A stretch of 64,000 nucleotides of DNA from Mucilaginibacter aquaedulcis (GCF_030409325.1 NZ_JAUFPR010000002.1:2232001-2296000); one strand, 5' to 3'; positions 17,519 through 26,198 are shown, counted from the first letter of the stretch. Notes: generated by a model from the sequence alone, not told the origin. Program-made: numbers and translations.

Positions 17519-17890
17519 TTATCCTAACTGCGGAGGGCGGAAGATAGCACCGACAGGTTTTACCGGCAGGGTGCAATCATAAGGGGTTACAATTACTTGC
17601 AACAAGCTGGAGTGGAATTTGATAACCGTCGAACTGGCTACATAAACTTCCTGAAAGAGGCTTTTTTGCGATTGCCTTTCATCGCTGGCCTGCTTATCCT
17701 CTGCCTGTTTTATCTTTTTCGCGAAATAACATTTACCATCGCAATGCAACCAGGGCTTATTCCGGTTTTCGCAAAGCTTTGTGGCAATGTAATTCCTGTT
17801 CAGTTCAAAACCCGCGTAAATAAAAAAACGCGAGAAGTTAACTGTAACCAGCGAAACGATGAGTAAATAGGCTGTTAAACGTTGCAGCAT
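17519..17890 (-). CDS. Small membrane-anchored Cys-motif protein of metal locus
   Basis: A 123-residue protein with an N-terminal membrane helix (about 7-28) and a conserved-looking cysteine set C40-x9-C50-x3-C54 within LCENRNKPWLHCDGKCY, then a Lys/Gln-rich linker and a C-terminus ending RPPQLG. I recognise this kind of protein as a frequent neighbour of Bacteroidota metal-receptor/PepSY genes, but no biochemical function is known to me. The three cysteines with His49 could bind a metal. It has its own good promoter 8 bases upstream of the ATG, and it is transcribed toward the receptor gene. Confidence 0.7.
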   Translation of the reverse strand: MLQRLTAYLLIVSLVTVNFSRFFIYAGFELNRNYIATKLCENRNKPWLHCDGKCYFAKKIKQAEDKQASDERQSQKSLFQEVYVASSTVIKFHSSLLQVIVTPYDCTLPVKPVGAIFRPPQLG

Positions 17891-17897
17891 GTTGCCG

Positions 17898-17929
17898 CAA
17901 AGGTAGTAGCTGGACGCTTAATAAGCAAC
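17898..17929 (-). promoter_or_regulatory. Bacteroidota-type promoter of Cys-motif/receptor locus
   Basis: On the minus strand a -33 GTTG (17926-17929) is followed after exactly 20 bases by TACCTTTG (17898-17905), matching TAnnTTTG. The ATG at 17890 begins 7 bases after the box, implying a very short leader. It is the best promoter match I saw in the window. Confidence 0.65.
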
Positions 17930-17971
17930 CTATGTGCAAATTAATTGACAGCAATGTGGGTTATGGCAAAA

Positions 17972-18331
17972 TTATTTGTCGCGCTTTAGCACGGTATTCA
18001 AATGCTGCCCTTTATAAACTATATGCATTTTGATAGAATCCTGGTAAAGCTTACCCGTATGAGGAGCGTTACCACCAGGTACAGGCACATTAAAAGAAAA
18101 ATCATTACCGTTGATCATGCCATCGGTAATATTCACATCACCTTGCGCCATACGGGCAGTGCCGGTAAGTTTTCCGCTATCCACTTTAAAGTTATAGCTT
18201 AATGCCAGCAAAGAGCTATCCGGAGGTAACTTTACACTACCTGTCCATTTTCCATTCAGATCTACCGCTGCTGCAAAACAAATAACCATCAGCATAATTA
18301 ACGGAACGGTAGCAAATAATTTCTTTTTCAT
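17972..18331 (-). CDS. Small secreted lipocalin-like protein, paralogue 2 of 3
   Basis: A 119-residue exported protein with a signal peptide (about 1-21). It has the LNGKWTGSVK start, the YNFKVDSGKLTGTA core, GDVNITDGMINGNDFSF, an HTGKLYQDS turn and a final NTVLKRDK, in the same order as the genes at 12782 and 18520. It is the most divergent of the three: its first loop is Pro/Ser-rich, and a PVPGGNAPHTG loop replaces the other copies' segment. It is 188 bases downstream of paralogue 3 with a terminator between, so it is probably transcribed separately. Function unknown. Confidence 0.78.
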   Translation of the reverse strand: MKKKLFATVPLIMLMVICFAAAVDLNGKWTGSVKLPPDSSLLALSYNFKVDSGKLTGTARMAQGDVNITDGMINGNDFSFNVPVPGGNAPHTGKLYQDSIKMHIVYKGQHLNTVLKRDK

Positions 18332-18410
18332 TGATGAGGGCTTTAACAGGCAGCTTGTTAAAGTTTCCTGTTATGAGGATACAAACCCCAGGTTAAAAAG
18401 TTTTACAAAT

Positions 18411-18442
18411 AAAAAAACCTTACTAAAAAGTAAGGTTTTTTT
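18411..18442 (-). terminator. Intrinsic terminator after paralogue 3
   Basis: A perfect 13-bp stem (18411-18423 with 18430-18442; AAAAAAACCTTAC and complement) with a 6-base loop. The A-run becomes a U-tract on the minus strand, 77 bases past the stop of the gene at 18520. Confidence 0.8.
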
Positions 18443-18519
18443 ATAGTGACAGAAGAGCCTTGTGCAAATGGTTTAACAAACCCGTTAGGGCAGCTTCTTC
18501 TTTATCTTTCAAAAAAGAA

Positions 18520-18888
18520 TTATTTCTTTTCTTCCGGTCTTTTTAACACTGAATGAATTTTTGATCCGTTAATTTCCAGATCAATCCCGGTTGAATCACC
18601 ATAGAATTTACCAGTATGAGGTATGGTCATTCCTGAAGTGGCCACAGTAAAGGTAAAAGTAGTGTCGCTTGTTATTTTACCATCGGCAATTTGCACATCG
18701 CCATCAGGAGTAAGCGCGGTGCCGGTTAATTTTTCACCATCAACCTTAAAGTTATATAATAACGGATATTCGGTACCATCGCCCATAACTAATTTACCGG
18801 CCCATTTACCATTTAGGTTAGTAATAGCAGCAAAGCATACCATAAAGCAGCCCAGCAGCATCATTGTAGTAAAAATCTTTCTTTTCAT
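18520..18888 (-). CDS. Small secreted lipocalin-like protein, paralogue 3 of 3
   Basis: A 122-residue exported protein with a signal peptide (about 1-21, MKRKIFTT...CFAAIT). Its sequence follows paralogue 1 closely: LNGKWAGKL, YPLLYNFKVDGEKLTGTA, GDVQIADGKI, HTGKFYGDSTG and SVLKRPEEKK. The high similarity between this copy and the one at 12782, on opposite strands and 5.5 kb apart, suggests duplication with inversion around the metal locus. A beta-barrel or lipocalin-like fold is my inference from the strand pattern. Function unknown. Confidence 0.8.
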   Translation of the reverse strand: MKRKIFTTMMLLGCFMVCFAAITNLNGKWAGKLVMGDGTEYPLLYNFKVDGEKLTGTALTPDGDVQIADGKITSDTTFTFTVATSGMTIPHTGKFYGDSTGIDLEINGSKIHSVLKRPEEKK

Positions 18889-19079
18889 AATTGATTAGTT
18901 TTCTCCTAAAGATAAAAGGTTTTTTGTTAAAAATCCATTAAGCAAAAATTATTTAAAACACTCATATTAGCCATAAATGTGATATAATTCATGTTTAAAC
19001 AAGCTTTATGCAGCTGTTTATTTTCATATATTAACTGAATGTTATTTAGCGGCGCAAATATTTGTTTAATTTTGCTGTA

Positions 19080-19379
19080 ATGAAAAAAGTGGAAGTACTA
19101 AAGCTGATGGACTTGATTGAAGATATCAGGAAACATGATGAATTGATTGCGGCCAGCCGTACCAAAAAAACATCTGATTTTGTGCTGAACCAATATGAAG
19201 CAAAAAAGATCAAGATGGTAGGCTCTATCATCAGCGAACTGGCCAATCCACCTATTCAATCAATAGAAAGCTACCTCATTATTAAAAAGATACTTAACAA
19301 ATATTACCCCAACATAGCGGAGGAGGAACTGTTGAGTGATGGTGATGTGGGTAAAATTTTGGCGGTTATTGAGGGATAA
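19080..19379 (+). CDS. Small hypothetical helical protein
   Basis: A 99-residue soluble protein with no signal peptide, mostly helical (MKKVEVLKLMDLIEDIRKHDELI, then an internal basic segment and a C-terminal acidic helix). I do not recognise a family. The ATG at 19080 was chosen over an in-frame TTG at 19062 because the earlier codons look non-coding and lie in a run of AT. It stands alone, between the paralogue cluster and the DUF3179 gene. Confidence 0.6.
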   Translation: MKKVEVLKLMDLIEDIRKHDELIAASRTKKTSDFVLNQYEAKKIKMVGSIISELANPPIQSIESYLIIKKILNKYYPNIAEEELLSDGDVGKILAVIEG

Positions 19380-19516
19380 AAAAACACAAACTATACCCCC
19401 CTTATATCGAATTTATTTCGGACCCCATAAAAGTACCCCCTAAATCTGATGGGATGCTGAAACAAGTTCATCATGACGTATGGTTGTAAGGCTATTATGC
19501 AATAAAACAATTTCCA

Positions 19517-20755
19517 TCAATAAATTGCAGCTACGTGCTCCAACTCTGTAGTTTGCTCCCCTTTCCAAAATGTTGTTGCCGGGTGGAAATGTTTCCAGGA
19601 ATGCCAGTACTCCTGATAAGCCTGCACTTTAACTAATTGTACACCTTTTTGCTGACCAGATATACACAATCCTTCCCAGTTCCAAACAGATGCTGTTTCA
19701 TTATCTGTAAGCAGGCCCTTATCTGATAATTTAAAGTGCAATGTTGTACCTTTTATGGTATTATTCCATACATGGTAGGTTTCACCATCTTTTTCAATGG
19801 CAATCAGCAGGGAATTATTATAATGCTCATCGTTAAGTATATGCTGTTTATTTAAGCTACGCCAGTCATAGGCACGGGAACGGCCATCAACAATAACGCC
19901 GATTATCCAGCTTTTCCTGATAAGCGAGTCTTTATCTTTAAGCGTACTATCTTTATCAATAGCCTGTACCCTGTCATAATTTTTAAGGTCGGCATAATCG
20001 GCAGTATATAAATTATCGGGTTGCATAATAAGCGATGTTGGATGTTCCTGCAGCCAGGCACTCAGGGTAGCTTGTTCATATGGCAGTTCCTGTAACTGGC
20101 TCCCTTTTAACTCCCCCACCGCTGCTTTACCTGTAGCCTGGTACCACCATGTTTTGGTACTTTGATCTTCAATAATGGCATTATAATGCCTTGCTCCCAC
20201 CAGTCGGAAACTTTGTTTTACTCCGTTGATGACCGGATCATATACCCTGCCTGTGCGGCACATGGTACAATATGTAACCAGCACAGGCTTATTACCCACC
20301 ACATCCTGTACTTTGTGATGGTAACCCAGATAAACCACCGGGTATGCTTTAGCCACTCCATTATTAACCACGCCAATAACCAGGTAATTTAACGGAACCC
20401 TATTGGTAAGCCCATTGGCAAATTTTGCCGCTGTTGTTTCCTTAAACATGGCTTCGGCTTTATAGGCTACATCGGTAAAGTAAAAACTAACCAGGCAAAG
20501 CAGCAATACCGCCGCCTTTACAATCTTATTGCGATTTGAATTTTGGGTGTAGTGCTTAAACAGATACCAAAGTATCAGCACAGCACCTATTGCACGCAAA
20601 GGATTTACAATTTTTTCGAGATAATAACATACTGTTATAGCGTTCAGATCCTGGCTGCCGGGAAAAGGCATCAACAAGTATGCGTGCAGCAATCCGGGCA
20701 ATATCAATAATATAACACCTAACCAAAATATCCGGGCACTCAGTTTATTGCTCAT
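19517..20755 (-). CDS. DUF3179 domain-containing membrane protein
   Basis: A 412-residue protein with three or four N-terminal membrane helices (first 120 residues) followed by a large extracytoplasmic DUF3179 domain. The domain hallmark VTYCTMCRTGRVYDP lies at about 160-175, with two nearby cysteines that could bind metal, and the domain runs to the Trp/His-rich WHSWKHFHPATTFW near the end. The family is widespread with no known activity. I start at the ATG at 20755; a GTG just before it (20758) is possible. There is a 255-base AT-rich gap upstream with no ORF. Confidence 0.85.
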   Translation of the reverse strand: MSNKLSARIFWLGVILLILPGLLHAYLLMPFPGSQDLNAITVCYYLEKIVNPLRAIGAVLILWYLFKHYTQNSNRNKIVKAAVLLLCLVSFYFTDVAYKAEAMFKETTAAKFANGLTNRVPLNYLVIGVVNNGVAKAYPVVYLGYHHKVQDVVGNKPVLVTYCTMCRTGRVYDPVINGVKQSFRLVGARHYNAIIEDQSTKTWWYQATGKAAVGELKGSQLQELPYEQATLSAWLQEHPTSLIMQPDNLYTADYADLKNYDRVQAIDKDSTLKDKDSLIRKSWIIGVIVDGRSRAYDWRSLNKQHILNDEHYNNSLLIAIEKDGETYHVWNNTIKGTTLHFKLSDKGLLTDNETASVWNWEGLCISGQQKGVQLVKVQAYQEYWHSWKHFHPATTFWKGEQTTELEHVAAIY

Positions 20756-21013
20756 CACGTTTCAGAATTTAGAGTGATCCTGAAAGGCAAACAGTTAAAC
20801 TGCCGGTAAATTCAGCGAACTGTAATTACGTACAGATTTTTATCTAATGTTATATGGGTATAACATTAGTAAGGAACCGGCTTGCACCTTCAGTAAATAA
20901 AATAATAATTGGTTTATAACTATCTCGAATTTATTAAAAATTCCTGTTAAAAAGAATAGCAAACCGCATAATTATTTTATCACAACCGGTTCCTCAACTG
21001 AATATGATGAGCG

Positions 21014-21826
21014 CTACTGTTTCTTTCCGTTTTCCACGCTTTTGATCTCTTCCTTGCGGTCTTTTCTAAAATCAAAACGCTCAAAACCTGCTATCTGAGG
21101 CAGCTCAAGGGAATAACTGGTTAAAGGATCAACCTCTACAGTAATATCCTCAGCAATCAGGTCAACAACGTGCCCTCCAAATGCTTTATCTGCCGATATA
21201 AAGTGAAAATGGTACCCGGCAATATGCGGGCCCTCCATAAACTTGGGCGTTCTGAAACCTATCATATCGCCTTGCATATCGGCATGGTCAAAAAAGTGCT
21301 GCTTATCAAGCATTTCCGCAAGAGGTAAATAAGGCTTTTGTGCCGGTGGAAAGGCACGGGCCTTCACCAGTTTAAATTTACCGCTAACGTGTATGGCATA
21401 AATACCGTTTTGGTTGCTTAACAGGCTATCCAAATAATTGTAAAAAGCGGTTTTATTTAAAGTACCGCTATGTTTATAAACTTTAACCGGATGAAAAAAG
21501 CAGGCTAACGCGTATGGTGTTTTTCCTGTATCAGCCAATGGTATGGTTTTGCCGGTATATTGTGTTTTGTATAAATTACCTTTAAATAGCAACAGTTCTC
21601 CATCAACCTGGTCGGGTGCGCCAAGGCCAAAATCGCCATGTTGTTTAAGTTGTTTATACGGATACCAGGCATCATATAAGCCGGCTATAAAAGAAGAGGC
21701 AACGCCTGCACTGAATAAATTATGCTCGTTAAAGTTAGCCGGCCGCGCATTTTGCTGAGCGGATAACCTGAAACTGATGCAGGTTAAAGCCAATAAAAGA
21801 GAAAAAATAAGGGGTGTTTTTTTCAT
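21014..21826 (-). CDS. budA: Exported acetolactate decarboxylase
   Basis: A 270-residue protein of the acetolactate decarboxylase family, which converts (S)-acetolactate to acetoin. The family marks are present: ASSFIAGLYDA, GDFGLGAPDQVDGELLLFKG near the start, and the zinc-binding GYHFHFISADKAFGGHVVDL with H-x-H and a third His. The start at 21826 gives a clear signal peptide (MKKTPLIFS...RLSAQQ), so the enzyme is predicted to act outside the cytoplasm; an upstream TTG-type extension to 21874 would bury the signal and is less likely. There is no acetolactate synthase gene beside it. Confidence 0.85.
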   Translation of the reverse strand: MKKTPLIFSLLLALTCISFRLSAQQNARPANFNEHNLFSAGVASSFIAGLYDAWYPYKQLKQHGDFGLGAPDQVDGELLLFKGNLYKTQYTGKTIPLADTGKTPYALACFFHPVKVYKHSGTLNKTAFYNYLDSLLSNQNGIYAIHVSGKFKLVKARAFPPAQKPYLPLAEMLDKQHFFDHADMQGDMIGFRTPKFMEGPHIAGYHFHFISADKAFGGHVVDLIAEDITVEVDPLTSYSLELPQIAGFERFDFRKDRKEEIKSVENGKKQ

Positions 21827-21955
21827 GATGTTATAAATATAGATGTAAAGGCAAAGCAATTGCTTTTTGAGCAAATGAACAAATGCTATGGATAAAACAC
21901 CATATTGATGGGTTTAATTTTACTTTTTGCTTACCCCGATGACGTATGGGTATGC

Positions 21956-21963
21956 TAATTTTG
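21956..21963 (+). promoter_or_regulatory. -7 box before DsbA-family gene
   Basis: TAATTTTG fits TAnnTTTG and lies 28 bases before the ATG at 21991. No well-spaced TTTG -33 was found (one sits at 21926-21929, spacer 26). It argues against the in-frame upstream start at 21946. Confidence 0.45.
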
Positions 21964-21990
21964 TACATATACAATAAAATATTATTCAAT

Positions 21991-22695
21991 ATGAAAGTAG
22001 AAATTTGGTCGGATGTGATGTGCCCTTTTTGCTATATCGGCAAACGCAGGTTTGAAGATGCATTGCAGCAGTCCGGACATCAGGATAAAATAGAAATAGA
22101 GTGGAAAAGCTTTCAGCTTAATCCACATTTAAAAACAGACCCATCTGTAAATTATATACAATACCTTGCCGATAGAAAGGGGTGGACTATTGACTATACC
22201 ACACAAATGAATGATCAAATAGCCCAAATGGCCTCAGAGGTTGGTCTTTCTTACAATTCTACACGTGTTGTGGCCAATAGCTTTAACGCTCATCGCTTAA
22301 GCCATCTGGCAAAAAAATACAATTTAGGGAACGAAGCCGAAGAAGCGTTATTTAAAGCACATTTTATTGATGCGCAAAACATTGATGATAAAGCCACCCT
22401 TGTAAAGCTTGGAACCGAAATAGGCCTTAATGCCGAAGAAATACAACAGGTGCTTGATAGCGAAACTTATGCAAATGAGGTAGAACAAGACATTGCCGAG
22501 GCGCAACATTTAGGAATAAGCGGAGTGCCCTTTTTTGTAATGAATAACAAGTATGGTGTATCCGGCGCCCAGGCACTTCCAGTTTTTCTGGAAACCATTG
22601 AAAAATCATTTGCAGAATGGGAGCAAGAAAATTCAAAACCCGCGCTAACCATTATTGAAGGCCAGTCATGCACTCCTGATGGCGACTGCAACTGA
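21991..22695 (+). CDS. DsbA-family oxidoreductase, FrnE-like
   Basis: A 234-residue cytoplasmic thioredoxin-fold protein. The N-terminal strand leads into the redox motif C11-P-F-C14 (DVMCPFCYIGKR), followed by the helical insertion typical of FrnE/2-hydroxychromene-isomerase-like DsbA proteins, and the cis-Pro loop GVPFFVMNNKYGVSGAQ. A short C-terminal tail adds two cysteines (SCTPDGDC). There is no signal peptide, in line with FrnE proteins, which are linked to disulfide or oxidative stress in the cytoplasm. ATG at 21991 chosen because the motif then starts at the usual distance and a -7 box lies just upstream. Confidence 0.88.
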   Translation: MKVEIWSDVMCPFCYIGKRRFEDALQQSGHQDKIEIEWKSFQLNPHLKTDPSVNYIQYLADRKGWTIDYTTQMNDQIAQMASEVGLSYNSTRVVANSFNAHRLSHLAKKYNLGNEAEEALFKAHFIDAQNIDDKATLVKLGTEIGLNAEEIQQVLDSETYANEVEQDIAEAQHLGISGVPFFVMNNKYGVSGAQALPVFLETIEKSFAEWEQENSKPALTIIEGQSCTPDGDCN

Positions 22696-22703
22696 TAGTT
22701 ACT

Positions 22704-22743
22704 AAAAGCACCTGTAAGTTTAATAAACAATACAGGTGCTTTT
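22704..22743 (+). terminator. Intrinsic terminator
   Basis: A perfect 13-bp stem (22704-22716 with 22731-22743, AAAAGCACCTGTA and complement), 14-base loop and a T-run. It starts 9 bases past the DsbA-family stop codon. Confidence 0.85.
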
Positions 22744-22875
22744 TTATTTCCCCACATTGCCCGGGTAATTTCATTTTAATGTAAGCAACCTACGGTTAAA
22801 AAAGTCTTTGCTCTTTTTAAAAACCCTAAACAGTTATATCTTTAAGGCAAGTTCAACCTTATCATAATTGTGCGC

Positions 22876-23370
22876 ATGAAGAGCCTAAGCTATAAAGTTA
22901 TCACGTTTCTACTTTTGATAATTACTATCAATGGCTGCAAGCCGGATGAGGCCATTAATCCTAAAAAGTTTGTACCCATACCCGGATACAATGATGATCA
23001 ACCGGCCGCCGAAAACACCATAAAGTTTGATATTGAAGGGGTAACAAGTATCTACAGCACTACTTCATTTGTTCTTTTTGAACCAGGCGACCCAAAGGCC
23101 ATAAATTCTGAAACCGGACAGATCAGTATCTTCGGAAGTGGTGCTGATCAAGAAAATGACATTTTTTCACTGGTATGCCTCACCTCCAAGGTTGGAACAT
23201 CTGATATCTTTTTTATTAATGCCGGCCCCCTTACAGGCGACGATAAATCGGGAAAGGTAACCATAACAAAACTAAGCTCAAATGTTTTACAAGGCACATT
23301 TTACGCCGATGTTGTTGATGACAACGGCAAATCCTATCACATTGTTGGGTCTTTTAATATAAAAATGTAA
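22876..23370 (+). CDS. Hypothetical lipoprotein
   Basis: A 164-residue predicted lipoprotein: positive N-terminus, hydrophobic core and lipobox ending at Cys (TINGCKPDE, Cys about 21). The mature part is beta-rich, with an acidic tail-like linker, and ends in HIVGSFNIKM. It is similar in style to the small surface lipoproteins of Sphingobacteria, but no domain is recognised. The ATG at 22876 was preferred over the GTG at 22870, two codons earlier. It stands alone between a terminator and the MFS promoter. Confidence 0.65.
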   Translation: MKSLSYKVITFLLLIITINGCKPDEAINPKKFVPIPGYNDDQPAAENTIKFDIEGVTSIYSTTSFVLFEPGDPKAINSETGQISIFGSGADQENDIFSLVCLTSKVGTSDIFFINAGPLTGDDKSGKVTITKLSSNVLQGTFYADVVDDNGKSYHIVGSFNIKM

Positions 23371-23461
23371 ATTACAATACTGGCTAACAACAAACACTTT
23401 GCATTTACCTTGCAACTCAACTCACTAATTCACAGCAAAGTAAAAAACGTTTTAGCTATAT

Positions 23462-23490
23462 TTTGAGTGTTATTTTTTTGCATATCTTTG
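23462..23490 (+). promoter_or_regulatory. Bacteroidota-type promoter before MFS gene
   Basis: TTTG (23462-23465), a 17-base spacer, then TATCTTTG (23483-23490), close to the TTTG/TAnnTTTG consensus. It lies 51 bases before the ATG at 23542 and downstream of the alternative start at 23467, so it supports the shorter protein. Confidence 0.5.
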
Positions 23491-23541
23491 CAAGTAAATA
23501 TCAATGTGTACTTTATACACAATTACATAATAAAAATAAGC

Positions 23542-24693
23542 ATGATCAACGCTCCGGCCGTAACTGTTCCAACATCAAAAAAGGCGCTTCGCATAGCTGT
23601 AGGAGCCATGTTTTTTATGGCAGGATTAAGCTTTTCGAGCTGGGCATCACGTATTGCCACTGTACAGCAAGAGATGGGACTTTCTGATGCTGCTTTGGGT
23701 GCGGTACTCTTTTCATTGCCCGTAGGTTTAATGTGCTCCCTGCCATTCTCTGGTTGGATAATCACAAAGATCGGCAGCCGTAAATTACTTATCAGTGCTT
23801 TGCTGGTATATGCCACCGCGCTGGTTACACTGGGCCTGGCACAAAATACGTTCCAGCTTATTATTTGCCTGGTGTGTTTTGGCTTTAGCAGCAATGCTGT
23901 TAATATTTCAGTTAATACCCAGGCCGTTGCCACTGAGGAGATCTATAAAAAGCCCATCATGGCATCTTTCCACGGCCTCTGGAGCCTGGCCGGATTTGTT
24001 GGTGCAGGTATAGGAACCTATATGATAGGTAATAACATTGATCCTTTTCACCACTTTTTGGTAATGATGGCGGTGATATTTACCGGTGTGATTATAGCGG
24101 CCCGCTATCTTAAAGATGATAAAGTAGCCAGCTCTGGCCCTGTATTTGTAATGCCAGATAGCTCACTGATCAAGTTAGGTGTTATCGCCTTCTGTTCTAT
24201 GATATGCGAAGGTGCTATGTTTGACTGGAGTGTGATTTATTTTAAAAAAGTAGTACTTGCCCCTACCGCTATGGTAGGTTTAGGTTTCACTACCTTCATG
24301 TTCACTATGGCGGGTGGCCGGTTTGTTGCCGACTGGTTTGCTCACAAATTCGGCTTAAAACGTACGCTGCAGGTTAGCGGCAACCTAACTGCTGTAGGCT
24401 TACTTATTGCCGTAGCTTTCCCATATATCTATACTGCCATGGCTGGCTTCCTGCTGGTGGGCGCTGGCGTATCATCCGTTGTGCCTATGGTATTCAGCGC
24501 GGCGGGCAAGTCAAAAACTATGCAGCCAGGGGTTGCCCTTGCTGCGGTATCAACCATTGGCTTCCTGGGCTTTTTAGTTGGGCCACCTATAATTGGTTTT
24601 ATAGCCGGCATTGCCACCCTGAGAGCTTCATTCGTGTTAATAGCCCTGATGGGGGTTTCGGTAGTAGTGGTATCAACCAAAGCTAAGATTTGA
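23542..24693 (+). CDS. MFS transporter, YbjJ/fucose-permease-like
   Basis: A 383-residue major-facilitator protein with about 12 membrane helices. The first helix (GAMFFMAGLSFSSWASRI) and the loop-2/3 motif (GWIITKIGSRKLL) are typical, as is the FHGLWSLAGFVGAGIG segment after helix 4, which is common in the YbjJ and FucP-like branch. Substrate unknown; sugars or small metabolites are possible. I placed the start at 23542 because the upstream promoter and a hydrophobic, non-MFS-like extension argue against 23467. Its stop codon abuts the stop of the opposite gene at 24694 with no spare base. Confidence 0.85.
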   Translation: MINAPAVTVPTSKKALRIAVGAMFFMAGLSFSSWASRIATVQQEMGLSDAALGAVLFSLPVGLMCSLPFSGWIITKIGSRKLLISALLVYATALVTLGLAQNTFQLIICLVCFGFSSNAVNISVNTQAVATEEIYKKPIMASFHGLWSLAGFVGAGIGTYMIGNNIDPFHHFLVMMAVIFTGVIIAARYLKDDKVASSGPVFVMPDSSLIKLGVIAFCSMICEGAMFDWSVIYFKKVVLAPTAMVGLGFTTFMFTMAGGRFVADWFAHKFGLKRTLQVSGNLTAVGLLIAVAFPYIYTAMAGFLLVGAGVSSVVPMVFSAAGKSKTMQPGVALAAVSTIGFLGFLVGPPIIGFIAGIATLRASFVLIALMGVSVVVVSTKAKI

Positions 24694-24963
24694 TCATCTC
24701 CTGTTCAAGTCGGCATCGCCTGGATTAAGCAGGTATTCAAACTGCTCATGCCCGTTATGAAAAATAAAGTTCAGGCGCTCTTTGGGCTCATGAATATCCA
24801 GCGACATTAAGCCAAGCGTTTGCGGCAGGTTATCCCTTATTAATTTCAAATCAGTAACATTAGGCATCTCAATAAATATGTCTTCGCCGCGGGCTTCTAT
24901 CTTCCATCCTGGCAAATTAGCGTGGTGTAATACATCCAGCCATTTTTGTTGATAAGGGTTCAT
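24694..24963 (-). CDS. Small hypothetical protein
   Basis: An 89-residue soluble protein beginning MNPYQQKWLDVLHHAN. It looks mixed alpha/beta, with a basic end (NPGDADLNRR). No family recognised. The start at 24963 uses an ATG; an in-frame TTG at 24969 is two codons upstream. It converges on the MFS gene with zero spacing, leaving no room for a terminator, so the two 3' ends probably overlap in transcription. Confidence 0.6.
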   Translation of the reverse strand: MNPYQQKWLDVLHHANLPGWKIEARGEDIFIEMPNVTDLKLIRDNLPQTLGLMSLDIHEPKERLNFIFHNGHEQFEYLLNPGDADLNRR

Positions 24964-25390
24964 AATCAATTTTTTGTTTAATAAGGATTAAGCAGGGAAA
25001 TTGGTTTTAAATATTTTCTTATAGAAGGCTCATTTCAATAACAAGCGACTTTGAATACCCGATTATTGCATTTTCAACGGAATTTTACACTCTTTTAACT
25101 ATATTTTTTAACGCTTATATATTCTATATAAATTATAACTATTAGGTTTGCACCCGCTTGTGGTTTTAACTTTTAACTCATATGGTCAAAAGCTTAAACT
25201 CAAATTAACATGTTGTTCAAATTTGCCTGCTTAACTTACCCTGGTTGATTGATAAAGATACTGCCACCCCCTATTTTATCATATCGAAGCAAAAAACACC
25301 GGATAATGCACTTAGCAGCAAACAATTGCAATAAGTTTATTGTAGAGTAACCATAGCTAAATTTGTACAAAGTACTACTATATCATATTA
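24964..25390. other. AT-rich intergenic gap with no gene seen
   Basis: 427 bases between a leftward small gene and the rightward MlaE gene. No convincing ORF on either strand and no hairpin or repeat stands out. It should contain both divergent promoters; a -7-like box for mlaE is at 25358. Confidence 0.6.
25358..25365 (+). promoter_or_regulatory. -7 box before mlaE-like gene
   Basis: TAAATTTG fits TAnnTTTG exactly and lies 25 bases before the mlaE ATG. The -33 region is only partly matched (GTTTATTG at about 25335-25342). Confidence 0.45.
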
Positions 25391-26197
25391 ATGGATACAG
25401 CAGAAAGCACAACAACGGTACCTAAAAAAAACTCAAAGCTTAAACAAAGCCTGATAAACTTTTTTACCGACCTCTATAAGATCAATCAATTTATCCTTCG
25501 TTTTTTCAGGGAAGCCTTTTTACCTCCGTTTGAATTAAAAGAGGTAGTGCGGCAATGTTTTGAAGTGGGTGTGCGTTCATTTACCCTCATTTCAGTTACC
25601 GGTTTTATTGTTGGGGTAATATTCACTAAGCAATCCAGGCCGTCCTTATCAGAGTTTGGGGCAACCTCATGGCTGCCTTCGCTGGTATCTATTGCTATTA
25701 TGCGTGCACTGGCTCCACTGGTTACAGCGCTGATAGCCTCCGGTAAAGTTGGATCAAGTATTGGTGCCGAACTGGGCTCTATGCGGGTAACCGAGCAAAT
25801 TGATGCCATGGAAGTATCGGGTACCAAACCATTTAAATTTTTAGTATGTACCCGTGTATTGGCTACTACCATTACAATACCTATTTTATCAACCTATACT
25901 GCACTGATTGCCATTGTTGGTGGCTATTTGAATGTAAGCCAGAATGAAGGTACCAGCTGGAGCACATTCATTCAACAGGTATTTGAACCACTCACTTTTA
26001 TTGATTTTGTGGCATCACTAATAAAGTCGATAGTGTTTGGATTTACAATTGGCATTGTGGGTTGTTACCAGGGCTATAACTCAACCAAAGGTACCGAAGG
26101 CGTAGGTAAAGCCGCCAACGGAGCAGTGGTTACGGCCATGTTCCTGGTGTTTATTGAAGAAGTAATTATTGTACAGATAACCAGTTGGTTCCGCTAA
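25391..26197 (+). CDS. mlaE: MlaE-family ABC transporter permease
   Basis: A 268-residue inner-membrane permease of the MlaE/YrbE family, with five or six helices. The family hallmark stretch around GSSIGAELGSMRVTEQIDAMEVSG (about residues 120-143) is present, followed by a later GFTIGIVGCYQGY block. It is the membrane part of a phospholipid transporter keeping outer-membrane lipid asymmetry. The ATP-binding gene follows after a single base (TAA, then T, then ATG), and the MlaD-like gene follows that, so the three form one operon. The N-terminal 30 residues are a polar leader. Confidence 0.92.
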   Translation: MDTAESTTTVPKKNSKLKQSLINFFTDLYKINQFILRFFREAFLPPFELKEVVRQCFEVGVRSFTLISVTGFIVGVIFTKQSRPSLSEFGATSWLPSLVSIAIMRALAPLVTALIASGKVGSSIGAELGSMRVTEQIDAMEVSGTKPFKFLVCTRVLATTITIPILSTYTALIAIVGGYLNVSQNEGTSWSTFIQQVFEPLTFIDFVASLIKSIVFGFTIGIVGCYQGYNSTKGTEGVGKAANGAVVTAMFLVFIEEVIIVQITSWFR

Positions 26198-26198
26198 T

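Noticed and set aside
25486..25872. A 128-codon open frame antisense to mlaE
   Set aside because: mlaE is a clear permease in an operon with its ATPase; the reverse frame shows no domain.
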